Positions 18,895 through 27,998 of a DNA stretch of 37,180 nt are shown piece by piece. Source of the stretch: Chlorobaculum thiosulfatiphilum (GTDB taxonomy: Bacteria; Bacteroidota; Chlorobiia; Chlorobiales; Chlorobiaceae); the NCBI RefSeq assembly GCF_006265165.1, contig NZ_VDCH01000026.1, positions 1-37,180 of the forward strand, given 5' to 3'. The notes beneath the pieces are model-generated. The model was not told the origin of the DNA. It saw only the letters and a program-made list of their open reading frames with translations, and ran no database searches. Position 1 is the first letter of the stretch, and each line of letters opens with the position of its first letter. Both the position numbers and the translations under genes were made by a program.

Positions 18895-19840
18895 ACTATT
18901 AGCATAACTCTGACTCGTTATTCATCCACAAAAACAACAAGTACTGCATTCCCAAAACACACATTACGTGCATTTTTCACTTAGCTATATGCAACTCAGG
19001 AAGATTCAACTTATTTTATGTTTTCGATTGTCACCATACCATTCAAAACCAAAACGTTTGGCTGTATGTCAGGTTATATGAATTGGTCATAAGCCCCTAA
19101 TACGCTCTGCTATTGACCAAATTTTTGACTTCAACTGATACGATAGCTTTTACTCTTCTGTCAACGAATTCATAAACCAAACAAGACAGGCTATCAACTC
19201 TAAAGCATTATAAATAAATGAATAACAAACGCTTTAAACAGACTGGATTCATCTCCCCACACTCAATATCAATGAACACTAACCTTTCAAAAGACAAAAT
19301 CAAATTCACAACACAAACATTATATAGAAAAATAATATATCATCCAATAACTGTTTCCCAACTTTATACGTAAATAATACAAATATACACATATAAAGCA
19401 AAAAAAATGCCCAACAAGCAAACACTTGCCGCACAAATCGCCCAATAGAACCGCAAGATTCATGTGCTATATATATATTAAAATACATTGATAACACACA
19501 TATACAAGAATTGCTTTCAAAAAAAAAGCCAGCTATCTTTTTGACACCAAAACTTTCAACCAATTATCAATAACATCAGAGCTTGGGTTATGGATAAAGC
19601 ATATTCAAATTTCATTCCCAGCCTAATCTCTTCCTGTAGTGACTATTGCAACTGATCAATCCAGAGTGCATACTCATCCGAATCCATTTAACCGATTCAC
19701 CCATTATCAAGCCTCAAGAATCAATAAAGAATTCGCATCAGCCACCCCTCTTTATAGCTGTAAGCATAACTTTCAAGTGATTCCTGCCTATATATCCACA
19801 CGCTCAAAAAACATTATTGAATGCCGTCTCATTCAGCATA
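18895..19840. other. AT-rich stretch without a recognised gene
   Basis: Nearly 950 AT-rich bases contain only short frames, such as a hydrophobic 85-codon one on the minus strand (19306-19563), with no ribosome site or motif I can support. The promoter of the wzm operon should lie in this stretch or just after it, but no single candidate stands out. The composition resembles the operon itself rather than the GC-rich genes beyond 20.4 kb. It may be decayed glycan-cluster DNA. Confidence 0.5.
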
Positions 19841-19908
19841 CGCTATAATTGATAGACAGCATTGATCGTCACGCAAGCAGGACGGCATTGATACCTGCTG
19901 GATATTTC

Positions 19909-20053
19909 AGGGCGCTTCTCAAAAGTGTCATGAGCGACTTGAGATACAGGGCGAATGGAGCGCAGAAACCTGAGCGTACATGGGGTACGTGAGGATTTAG
20001 AGCGCCACCCGGCGCAGCAATCGGGACGCGCAATAAGCATTTAGCAGCGCCCT
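19909..20053. repeat. structured, repeat-like intergenic element
   Basis: A GC-richer island in AT-rich DNA is closed by an 8-bp perfect stem, AGGGCGCT (19909-19916) with AGCGCCCT (20046-20053). Inside lies a second long hairpin: G-C-G-C, then AAA/TTT, CCT/AGG and CGTAC (19975-19979) with GTACG (19985-19989) around the loop ATGGG. Short frames across it exist on both strands but look like products of the structure, not proteins. It may be a multicopy palindromic repeat or a structured RNA. A TATAAT lies on the plus strand at 19844-19849. Its strand and function are not known. Confidence 0.5.
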
Positions 20054-20083
20054 TTATCATTGAACGACTTGTTCCTCCAGCTC

Positions 20084-20124
20084 TTTTGGTTCAGCGTTCA
20101 CTCTCCAATTCCGCTGAACCAGAA
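20084..20124. repeat. 13-bp inverted repeat
   Basis: TTTTGGTTCAGCG (20084-20096) pairs with CGCTGAACCAGAA (20112-20124) with one G-T wobble and a 15-base loop. On the plus strand it is followed by CATTTTC, a weak terminator tail, so it could end a transcript coming from the element to its left. No T-run follows on the minus strand, so it is a poor terminator for the acyltransferase gene. Confidence 0.5.
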
Positions 20125-20430
20125 CATTTTCTCAGTTCTGCTATAAAAGCAAATTATTTATGGCTTTATCTGAGCATGTACGCAGAGGAATCGGCATCAT
20201 TGCATTGAGCATCATCGAGACGAATGCGTTCATACGTCCAGTTGTCGCTGCCGAAATCGCGTAAATATCTTGTCCTTGGGGGAGGTATAGGATACGTCAG
20301 AAACGATGTCATGACGTTTGATGGGGAATGGAGCATTTGTTCGGATGACCAAAACCCTCTCCCGAAGAGCGGGTTCAGACTATCGATCGAACCATTGCCG
20401 GATGAAAACAGAAGCGGCAACAAGGCTGCT

Positions 20431-21369
20431 TCAGCTCCGCTTCCAGCGGTCGTGCAGCCAGAACCACTCTTCGGGACGGCGGCGAATCTGTGCTTCGATC
20501 GCTTTGGTGTATCGGGAAGCGAGCGTGGCAACATCCTCCTTGCTGAACGAGAGATCGGAGGTATCGATCTGGTTGACGGTGATGGTGTAGCGCCCGTCGC
20601 CGTTGCTGGTGCACATAGGCATGAAGAGCGGCACTTTCGCCCGGAGCGCAAAAAAAGCCGCGCCGTGCAATACGGTGGCCCGCCGCCCGAGAAACTCGCT
20701 GAAATTCGCTTCGTCCGGGTCGGACTGGTCGACGAGAATGGCAAGTATGCCTCCGTTCTGCAACAGACGCAACCCCTCTCTGACCGACTGGTATGGATAG
20801 ATCACGCTGTTCCCCCTCATGGAGCGATACTCGTTCAACCTCCTGTCGATCAAACGGTTGCGCAGCCGTTTGACGATGATGGTGACGGGACGGATCATCA
20901 GGCCGCAAGCCATCGCCATCAGCTCCCAGTTGCCGTAATGAGCCGAAACGATGACCGCGCCGCCCGTTCCGGCGAGCCGCCACTCCTCGAATGCGGCATC
21001 GCCCTCGATATCGACCAGCGCGGCTGCGTCCTCATGGCTCCGGATCAGCGGCAGACTCAGGACTTCGAGCAGCGCCGAGGCCACGTTGCGGTAAACGCCC
21101 GTGGCGATACGGCGAATTTCGTCCGGTGACTTGTCAGGGAAGGTGAGGCTGAGGTTTCGATAGACCAGGCCGCGCCGGATACCGAGAACGCGGTGCATGA
21201 AATCGCCGATCAGGAAGGCAAACCGACGCGTCTGATGCCGGTCGAGTTTCCGCACTATAATTCCGAGCAGGTTGAGTATGACGAACATCAACCTCCCGGA
21301 TGCCGCCTTCGATTTTCTCCGGATTTTTTTCCAGAATCGTTTAGGCGACGCTTTTGTATTTGATCCCAT
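20431..21369 (-). CDS. lipid A biosynthesis acyltransferase (LpxL/HtrB family)
   Basis: With ATG 21369 the product has 312 residues, the usual family length. An upstream in-frame ATG at 21438 would add a 23-residue arginine- and tryptophan-containing tail not expected in the family. The enzyme adds a secondary acyl chain from acyl-ACP to the lipid A precursor at the inner membrane. The hydrophobic N-terminal anchor (GRLMFVILNLLGIIV) leads to the H-x4-D/E catalytic motif, here H144 and E149 in SAHYGNWE. Next come RNRLIDRRLNEYR and the D-Q-S-D segment (ILVDQSDPDEANFSEFLGR), which matches the family's D-Q-x-x-x-x-G-V-x-x-x-F-F-G region. It ends in EEWFWLHDRWKRS, the family's W-x-H-x-R-W-K. It stands alone on the minus strand, divergent from rfaE2. 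Confidence 0.93.
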   Translation of the reverse strand: MGSNTKASPKRFWKKIRRKSKAASGRLMFVILNLLGIIVRKLDRHQTRRFAFLIGDFMHRVLGIRRGLVYRNLSLTFPDKSPDEIRRIATGVYRNVASALLEVLSLPLIRSHEDAAALVDIEGDAAFEEWRLAGTGGAVIVSAHYGNWELMAMACGLMIRPVTIIVKRLRNRLIDRRLNEYRSMRGNSVIYPYQSVREGLRLLQNGGILAILVDQSDPDEANFSEFLGRRATVLHGAAFFALRAKVPLFMPMCTSNGDGRYTITVNQIDTSDLSFSKEDVATLASRYTKAIEAQIRRRPEEWFWLHDRWKRS

Positions 21370-21667
21370 TACAAACAACTTCTCTATCCATAGCCATGAA
21401 GAACGGCAAAGCCGCAGGGGCCTGGCTGATGGATGCATACAGAAAAACGCAAAAATTTACCTCGGCAGCTTCTCCGGCAAATCAACCCATGACCGGAAAA
21501 CTTTTCAGAAGGTACAAAACGAAGCGATAGAAGAAAACAGGAAGTTGGACAGCAATAGCGAAATTTCGCCGGATGCCATTTACTGTTTTTCGGGCTGTTC
21601 ACGAATGCGTTCTCGCATTATATTTATTAACTAAAGGAAAGCATCTCTCTAACGTGAAAATTCATGA

Positions 21668-22174
21668 ATGCCCGACATGCCACACAAGTTGTGCTCCCAT
21701 GACGAAATGCTTCGGAAGGTTCGGAACTGGCAGGCCGAAGGAGCGAAGGTCGTCTTCACCAACGGCTGCTTCGACATTCTCCATGCCGGCCATGCGCGCT
21801 ACCTTGCCGCCACCCGTGAACTGGGCGACCGGCTCGTGGTGGGGCTGAACACCGACGCTTCGGTCAAGCGCCTCAAAGGGCCAAAACGCCCGGTGGCGTC
21901 CGAGGATGACCGGGCCGAGGTGCTCTCGGCGCTCGGGGCGGTCGATGCCATCACGCTCTTCGACGACGATACGCCCGAAGCGCTGATCGGCATGTTGCTG
22001 CCGGACATTCTGGTCAAGGGGGCCGACTGGCCGGTCGAAAAGATCGCCGGCGCAAAAGCCGTCCTGGAACACGGCGGCTCCGTTTTGACCGTGCCGCTCC
22101 TCGAAGGCCGCTCCACGACCGGCATCATCGAAACCATCATTCAACTTCATTGCCCGCAACAACGTGGTGGATAG
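21668..22174 (+). CDS. rfaE2: heptose-1-phosphate nucleotidyltransferase (RfaE2/HldE C-domain-like)
   Basis: The 168-residue protein is a stand-alone cytidylyltransferase-fold enzyme of the RfaE2 type, which makes ADP-heptose (or a related NDP-sugar) for the LPS inner core from heptose 1-phosphate and a nucleoside triphosphate. The nucleotide-binding signature is TNGCFDILHAGH (residues 31-42, with the H-x-G-H at 39-42). Further family motifs are VGLNTDASVKRLKGP, RPVASEDDRAEVL, DTPEALI, LPDILVKGADW and EGRSTTGII near the end. The kinase half found in fused HldE is absent, so another gene should supply it. The stop overlaps the start of the following TamB-like gene by 11 bases, which suggests co-translation. 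ATG 21668 is used. Another ATG at 21664 is in a different frame. Confidence 0.92.
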   Translation: MPDMPHKLCSHDEMLRKVRNWQAEGAKVVFTNGCFDILHAGHARYLAATRELGDRLVVGLNTDASVKRLKGPKRPVASEDDRAEVLSALGAVDAITLFDDDTPEALIGMLLPDILVKGADWPVEKIAGAKAVLEHGGSVLTVPLLEGRSTTGIIETIIQLHCPQQRGG

Positions 22175-25100
22175 AATAAAGAAATTCAGCTTCTTCGTGA
22201 TGACCGCGGCTTCGGCCATCATCATTGTGCTCGTCATCGCCGCCACGCTGGTGCTCAACAGCGGCATGGTGGATCTGTTCACCAAAAAGCAGCTCCTGAC
22301 GCTCTTCAACAAAGAGTACCGTGGGCGGCTCGAACTGAAAGAGGTCAAGCTCCGCTTCCCCGACCAGGTCACGCTCGTCAGCCCCGGCATCTTCGAGGAA
22401 AATGCGGCGCAACCGGCAGCCCGCGCGGACAGCATCACGCTGAAGTTCAACTTCCTTTCGCTCCTCAGGCCGAAGATCACCCTGCTCTCGTTCAGGGAGG
22501 TCGATGTTGACGGCCCCCGGGTGAGTATTGCAGAGTATCCGGATGGCCAGCTCAACATCGGAAAAATCTTCACCCGACGGCATCCGGAAGAGCCTGAAGT
22601 GCTGGCTATCGAAAAGTTTCGCGCCAGGCGGCTGAAAGTCCGGAACGGTTCGCTGTCGTGGAAACCGGCCAACGCGCCCACCTACCGGATCGAAAAGCTC
22701 CGGCTCGACATGTCGAAGGCGTTCGTCGCCAAGTACGAGTTCATGGGCACGATCAAACAGATGCAGTTCACCATGCCCGATCGCGGCCTGACGCTCAAAA
22801 AGGGTTCCGGCTCGCTTGCCTTCTCATCGGTGCGCAGCGATGTGCTCGGCCTCGATCTCGAAACCGCCAAAAGTCATGCGAAGCTGTCGGTCTCCGTGGA
22901 TGGCCTGGATATTTTCTCCGGCATTTCGAAAAAGAAACTCCTGAAAAACAAAACATTTATCCACGTCGAATCGCTGAGCTTCGACACCTCGGAGCTGAAC
23001 CGTTTCATTTCGGTTCCGGCGCTTCCGGCGGGCGTCTATCAGCTCAAGGGCGATGCGAAAGGCACCTTCGCCGACCTCGAAATTTTGCCGGTGAGCATCG
23101 AGCATGGCGACAGTCGCATTGCGTTCAAGGGCGAAATGCTCAACCCTCTCGATCCGGAGAGCCTCTCGTTCAACCTGCAAATCGACAAATCGACGCTCTC
23201 ACCGGCGCTGCTCACCAAGCTGCTCGACGACGAGCGCTACCGGAAGCTCGCGCGGGAGGCGAACGGCATCAGCTTCACCGGCATGTTGCGGGGACGGCTC
23301 GACGAGTGGATGAGCGGCATCGACTTCAAAACCGCCATCGGCAGCGGATCGACCGAGTTTGAAATAAAGCGGCTGGCCGGAGGAAAATACGAGACGGACG
23401 GAACCTTCACGCTCGAAAAAACCGAGCTGCACAAGCTCTTCGGCATCGAAGGCGTCAAGAGCGGATTGTCCGGCTCGGGCGCGTTCAGCGGCGATCTCGG
23501 CGCGGGAGGAATCGAGAGCGCCCATCTCGAAACCTCCGTGAAAAACGCGTTCTGGCAGCAGCAAGCCATTTCGTCGGGATCGGTCACGCTCGACCTGGCG
23601 GGCAAAAAGCTCGACCTCTCGACCGACCTGAAAAGCCCGGACGGCGGCAGCCTCGTCATGGCGGGCCTCATCGACTTCTCGACCCCCGCGCCATCGTACG
23701 AGGCGGGCGGAACGGTCAGAAAGCTCGATCTCTCCAAAGCCACCGGCAAGCAGGATTTCCGGAGCGATCTGAACGGCAGGTTCGATGTGAAGGGACAGGG
23801 TCTCGATTTGGCTTCGCTCAACCTCAAGGCCAGCATGGTGCTGGAGCCTTCATCGTTCAACGACTTCCGCTTCCGGGAGCGCTCGGCGATTTCGGCCAGC
23901 GTCGTGCAGAGCGCCGGCTCCTCGGCGGTATCGCTGGAGAGCGAGGCGTTCGACCTCTCCGTGCAGGGCAACGCATCGATAGCCCGGATGATAGAGACCA
24001 TTCAGATGGCGTCGGCCTGCATCGCCAGGGAGACCGGCAACGCTGCCGCCGTTCCGTTACCGCAGGGGCAATCGCCCTGGGCATTTACCTACAGGCTGAC
24101 CGTGCGCGACCTCACGCCGCTCAGGCCCCTGCTTTCGGCAAAGGAGTTGCAGTTCAGAGGCACTGCCTCGGGCAAGGTCGCCTGGACGGGAGATCGTCTC
24201 TCGCTGGATACCGATATTTCCAGCCCTGCCCTCTCCAACGGCCCGGCGCTCCGCATGAACAACGCCGCGATGACCGGCTCGATGCAGTGCTCGGCGGGCG
24301 GCGTCGAAACGGCGCGCCTCACCGGAACGGCCGGAGCGATGGAGCTGTTCGGCAGGGAGCTGAAAACCCTGCGCCTCGCCGCATTGTTCGACAATGACCG
24401 CCTCGCCGCCGCGATCGATCTTGCCATGCCGCGATTCGCCGAAAAGCTGAGCGCGGCCTTCACGGCCCGGCGCTCCGGCAACGCCGCCACGGTGTCGATC
24501 GACAGGCTCGCGCTCACCACGCCAAAGGGCGTCTGGCAGACGGCGCCCGGCGGCACGCTCGACATAGCGAAAAATTTCCTGCGCTTCAACCGCGTCCGAT
24601 TCGCAAAGGGAACGCAGTCGTTGCAACTCGACGGCCTGCTCAGCAACGCCGTGCCGGGAACATTCCGGGGTACGCTCTCCGGCATCGACCTCGTCGAAGC
24701 GAAGTACTTCTGGCTCGATCCCGCGCTGGAGCCTATGAGCGGCCTGGTCAACGCAAACTTCACGGTCAGCGGCGCGCCCGGCGCGAAAACGAGCGACCTC
24801 GACCTGAGAGGCTCCGGCGTGACGTACGACGAGCTGAAAATCGGCGAGGTGCATCTGACGGCCCGCCACGCCGGAGAGCAACTGCGCTTCGAGTACGAAA
24901 GCCGGGGCGCAACGCCCCGGGCCGGAACCACTGCGATGATCCCGATCAACACCATCAAAGGCTCCGGAACGCTTCCGCTGGTGCTGAACTACTCGCAGGT
25001 AGAGTTCAGGATACCCGAAAACAGACCGCTCAGCATCTCCATGCGTTCGGACGACCTGTCGGCCAGCATCGTCACCTGGATCGTGCCGATCTTCGACCAT

Positions 25101-26678
25101 GCCGAAGGAGTCATTCCGACCGATCTGCGCATCACCGGCGCGATGCCGAAGCCGAACATCTTCCTCGTCACCCGCCTCAGAGATACCAAAGTCCGGATCG
25201 CGCCGACGCAGGTCACCTACCGCGTCAACGGTCAGATCACCGGCACGCCGTCGCGCATCGACCTTGGCCGCATCGAGATCCGGGACTCGCAGGAGAACTC
25301 CGGCACGATCAGCGGCACGATCGGCCTCGACGGCCTGAAGCCCATGACGGCCAACCTTGACGCTTCATTCAGAAACCTCTTGCTCTACAGCAAAAAGGAC
25401 ATGAAGGACGACACCTCGTTCGGCACGATCAGCGGCACGACTGGTAACCTCCGTTTTTATGGCGACTTGACCGCGCCCATCGCCGAGGGCAATCTCATGC
25501 TGACGTCGGCCAACTTCAGCCTCTACCGCAAAGGCTCCGCCGAGAGCGCCAAATACATCGGCGTCGAAAAATACATCACCTTCGTGCCGCGCCGTCCATC
25601 GCCGAAGCCGGTCGAAACGGCCGTAGCGCCGCAATCCACGCAGTTTCACTACAACCTGCTCGACATTCTGCAGATCAGAAATCTCAGGCTTTCGTTCAGC
25701 GCGCCAATCAAAGGCTCCATGATTTTCGACCGGATCCGGGGCGAGAGAATCGAGGCCACCCTGAACAATCTTTCGCTCCTGGTCAACAAGGCCGGGCAAC
25801 GATTCAGTCTGCTCGGCTCGGTCGATATCACCGGCGGCAAGTACACCTTCTCGAACACGAGCTTCGACCTCGAAAACAGTGGTCGGGTCGCATGGAACAA
25901 CGAAGAGATCAGAGAGGGACGCCTGATCGACATCTATGGCGGCAAACAGGTAACGGCCACCGACGTCCAGAGCGGAGAGCGCGACAACGTACGGCTGCTC
26001 ATCGCCGTGAGCGGCACCATCGAAAAGCCGAACGTCCGCATGGGCTACTACCTGAATGACGATCCCCAGCCCTGGTCGGCGGTCAGCATGATCGGACGTC
26101 AGTCGAGCCACATCGATTCGAACGCCGACCTGAACGTCATCTCGATGCTTTTTTCGAGGCAATGGTACCTCCACCCGGAACGACAGGCGTCGAGGGGCGT
26201 CAGTCCCGTATCGAGCGTCGGCATCTCCGCCGGTACCGGCCTGCTCTCCTCGCAGGTGTCCGGCATATTGCAGAACATCGCCGGGCTGGAAAGCTTCAAC
26301 GTCAACCTCGGCACCGGCGCGAAAGGCAACCTCAGCGGCCTGGAGGTCTCTTACGCCATGCTCGTGCCTGGCACTGGCGGCAAAATCAGGTTCGTCGGAA
26401 CCAGCACCACGCCCGTCGCAGGCAGCAGCACAACGACGAACTACTACAACGGTTCATCGCAGAAGATCGAATACCGGGTCACGCCGAAGGTCTATGTCGA
26501 GGCGTTCCGCTCTTACGGCATGGCTGGTAATAACGCCGCGTACATCAACTTGCAGAAGCCGACCGAAAACTGGGGAGTCAGCGTGTCGTATCGCGAGAAG
26601 TTCCACACCTGGGGCCAGTTCTGGGATCGCCTGCTTGGCGGAAAAAAGAAGGAAAAAGAGAAGGACAAAAAAGAGTGA
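22164..26678 (+). CDS. AsmA/TamB-like envelope protein
   Basis: The 1504-residue protein has one N-terminal membrane helix (about residues 10-32, MTAASAIIIVLVIAATLVL) and then a very long, beta-rich periplasmic region. That is the layout of AsmA/TamB/YhdP proteins, which are thought to bridge the inner and outer membrane and help move phospholipids or assemble outer membrane proteins. The N-terminal part has repeated 'LRFPD...SLLRPKITLLSFREVDVDGP' elements typical of AsmA. The final 350 residues resemble the TamB C-terminal domain (LLLYSKKDMKDDT, TGGKYTF, ESFNVNLGTG, GGKIRFVGTST). The end is lysine-rich (KKKEKEKDKKE). A GTG start at 22164 overlaps rfaE2. No TamA-like outer membrane partner is in the window. 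The base composition is as GC-rich as the housekeeping genes. Confidence 0.85.
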   Translation: MVDRIKKFSFFVMTAASAIIIVLVIAATLVLNSGMVDLFTKKQLLTLFNKEYRGRLELKEVKLRFPDQVTLVSPGIFEENAAQPAARADSITLKFNFLSLLRPKITLLSFREVDVDGPRVSIAEYPDGQLNIGKIFTRRHPEEPEVLAIEKFRARRLKVRNGSLSWKPANAPTYRIEKLRLDMSKAFVAKYEFMGTIKQMQFTMPDRGLTLKKGSGSLAFSSVRSDVLGLDLETAKSHAKLSVSVDGLDIFSGISKKKLLKNKTFIHVESLSFDTSELNRFISVPALPAGVYQLKGDAKGTFADLEILPVSIEHGDSRIAFKGEMLNPLDPESLSFNLQIDKSTLSPALLTKLLDDERYRKLAREANGISFTGMLRGRLDEWMSGIDFKTAIGSGSTEFEIKRLAGGKYETDGTFTLEKTELHKLFGIEGVKSGLSGSGAFSGDLGAGGIESAHLETSVKNAFWQQQAISSGSVTLDLAGKKLDLSTDLKSPDGGSLVMAGLIDFSTPAPSYEAGGTVRKLDLSKATGKQDFRSDLNGRFDVKGQGLDLASLNLKASMVLEPSSFNDFRFRERSAISASVVQSAGSSAVSLESEAFDLSVQGNASIARMIETIQMASACIARETGNAAAVPLPQGQSPWAFTYRLTVRDLTPLRPLLSAKELQFRGTASGKVAWTGDRLSLDTDISSPALSNGPALRMNNAAMTGSMQCSAGGVETARLTGTAGAMELFGRELKTLRLAALFDNDRLAAAIDLAMPRFAEKLSAAFTARRSGNAATVSIDRLALTTPKGVWQTAPGGTLDIAKNFLRFNRVRFAKGTQSLQLDGLLSNAVPGTFRGTLSGIDLVEAKYFWLDPALEPMSGLVNANFTVSGAPGAKTSDLDLRGSGVTYDELKIGEVHLTARHAGEQLRFEYESRGATPRAGTTAMIPINTIKGSGTLPLVLNYSQVEFRIPENRPLSISMRSDDLSASIVTWIVPIFDHAEGVIPTDLRITGAMPKPNIFLVTRLRDTKVRIAPTQVTYRVNGQITGTPSRIDLGRIEIRDSQENSGTISGTIGLDGLKPMTANLDASFRNLLLYSKKDMKDDTSFGTISGTTGNLRFYGDLTAPIAEGNLMLTSANFSLYRKGSAESAKYIGVEKYITFVPRRPSPKPVETAVAPQSTQFHYNLLDILQIRNLRLSFSAPIKGSMIFDRIRGERIEATLNNLSLLVNKAGQRFSLLGSVDITGGKYTFSNTSFDLENSGRVAWNNEEIREGRLIDIYGGKQVTATDVQSGERDNVRLLIAVSGTIEKPNVRMGYYLNDDPQPWSAVSMIGRQSSHIDSNADLNVISMLFSRQWYLHPERQASRGVSPVSSVGISAGTGLLSSQVSGILQNIAGLESFNVNLGTGAKGNLSGLEVSYAMLVPGTGGKIRFVGTSTTPVAGSSTTTNYYNGSSQKIEYRVTPKVYVEAFRSYGMAGNNAAYINLQKPTENWGVSVSYREKFHTWGQFWDRLLGGKKKEKEKDKKE

Positions 26679-26715
26679 AGCTTCGTATGCGCATTATTTT
26701 TCATACCTTTAAAGA

Positions 26716-27975
26716 TTGTCTCGCAAAGCAGAACCATCGACCCATTTGTCAACCGTGCTGACTGGCAGGAACATTCTTCTCGGCATCTCGGGCGGCATCG
26801 CCGCCTATAAAACGCCGCACCTGGTCAGGCTTCTCAAAAAGTCGGGGGCCGACGTGCAGGTGCTCGCGACCGAATCGGCGCTGAAGTTCGTCAGCGAACT
26901 CTCGCTCTCGACCGTCTCCCGGCGACCGGTGCTCACGGATATTTTCTCGGCAGATGCGGGACACGAAAGCGAGCGGACGATGCACATCACGCTCGGCGAG
27001 TGGGCCGACGCCCTGGTCATCGCGCCCGCGACGGCCAACACGCTCGCGCGTCTCGCCACCGGTCTGTGCGACGACATGCTCTCGCTCTGCTTCCTCACCC
27101 TCCGCCCCGGCAAACCGGTGCTGATCGCCCCGGCGATGGACGGCCACATGTACGACTCCCCTTCGGTGCAGCGCAACCTTTCGATGCTTGCCGCGCAAGG
27201 ATGCAACATCCTCGAACCCGAAAGCGGCTCGCTCGCTTCCGGCCAGTGCGGCCTGGGGCGAATGCCCGAACCGGAGACGATCTTCGAGGCTTTGACGGAA
27301 ATGCTCGCCGCGCCGGAAGCGTCGGCGCTTTGCGGCAAAACGGTGATCGTCACTGCCGGGCCGACGCGGGAGAAGATCGACGACGTGCGCTTCCTCTCGA
27401 ACTACTCCTCCGGCAAAATGGGCTTCGCCATCGCCGCCGAGGCCGCCCGACGCGGCGCGAAGGTTCGCCTCGTAACCGGGCCGGTCAATTTGCCGACGCC
27501 GCCGGGCGTGGAGCGCATCGACGTCGAAAGCGCCGCCGGGATGCTCGCGGCGGCCCGACCGCTCTTCGACGACTGCGACCTCTTCATCGGCGCGGCGGCC
27601 GTGGCCGACTACCGCCCCGAAGCGCCGGTCGCGGGCAAGATCAAGAAGAAGGACGCAGAGATGGAGATTCGCCTCGTCAGGAATCCCGACATTCTCGCCG
27701 GGTTCGCCAACGGACGAAAGCCCGGCCAGGTCGCCGTCGGCTTCGCGCTCGAAACCGCGGGCGGCATCGACTACGCCCGCAGGAAGCTCGTGGACAAGCG
27801 GCTCGACCTCGTCGCCTTCAACATTTATGATGGCCGCACTTCGGGCTTCGAGGTCGATACCAACGCGCTGACCCTGCTCGGGCGCGATGGCAACGTCACC
27901 GAACTGCCGCTGCTCTCGAAGGAGAAGGCCGCCGCAAAGCTGCTCGATGCGGTTGAATCGATCCTGCCCCGTTAA
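26716..27975 (+). CDS. coaBC: bifunctional phosphopantothenoylcysteine decarboxylase / phosphopantothenate-cysteine ligase
   Basis: The 419-residue protein carries two consecutive steps of coenzyme A synthesis. The flavin-dependent decarboxylase half (CoaC, to about residue 195) has LLGISGGIAAYKTPHLVRLLK, MHITLGEWADALVIAPATANTLARLATG (family His in MHI), APAMDGHMYDSPSVQRNL and the substrate-capturing GQCGLGRMPEPE. The ligase half (CoaB, from about residue 200) has VIVTAGPTREKIDDVRFLSNYSSGKMG, AAAVADYRPE, IKKKDAEMEIRLVRNPDIL, VGFALET and a C-terminal DLVAFN. All main motifs are present. The start is doubtful: TTG 26716 gives the longest protein, but GTG 26755, close to LTGRNILLG, would suit the family better. 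It heads a plus-strand housekeeping group with udg and dnaB. Confidence 0.97.
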   Translation: MSRKAEPSTHLSTVLTGRNILLGISGGIAAYKTPHLVRLLKKSGADVQVLATESALKFVSELSLSTVSRRPVLTDIFSADAGHESERTMHITLGEWADALVIAPATANTLARLATGLCDDMLSLCFLTLRPGKPVLIAPAMDGHMYDSPSVQRNLSMLAAQGCNILEPESGSLASGQCGLGRMPEPETIFEALTEMLAAPEASALCGKTVIVTAGPTREKIDDVRFLSNYSSGKMGFAIAAEAARRGAKVRLVTGPVNLPTPPGVERIDVESAAGMLAAARPLFDDCDLFIGAAAVADYRPEAPVAGKIKKKDAEMEIRLVRNPDILAGFANGRKPGQVAVGFALETAGGIDYARRKLVDKRLDLVAFNIYDGRTSGFEVDTNALTLLGRDGNVTELPLLSKEKAAAKLLDAVESILPR

Positions 27976-27998
27976 TTTTCAATTCGCGATTTTTCAAC

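Noticed and set aside
18716-19300. JUMPstart/ops antitermination element upstream of wzm
   Set aside because: I searched by eye for GGCGGTAGC-like cores on the minus strand and saw none.
19306-19563. Hydrophobic 85-codon frame on the minus strand
   Set aside because: AT-rich sequence gives hydrophobic-looking residues by chance. No start signal or recognised family.
19843-20060. Two overlapping minus-strand frames of 63 and 65 codons in the structured element
   Set aside because: They follow the inverted repeats, share the same DNA in different frames and have no known domain.
20166-20336. 56-codon frame downstream of the lipid A acyltransferase on the minus strand
   Set aside because: It reads like protein (YLRDFGSDNWTYERIRLDD) but has no recognised domain and no good ribosome site. 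It may be a small gene but cannot be supported.
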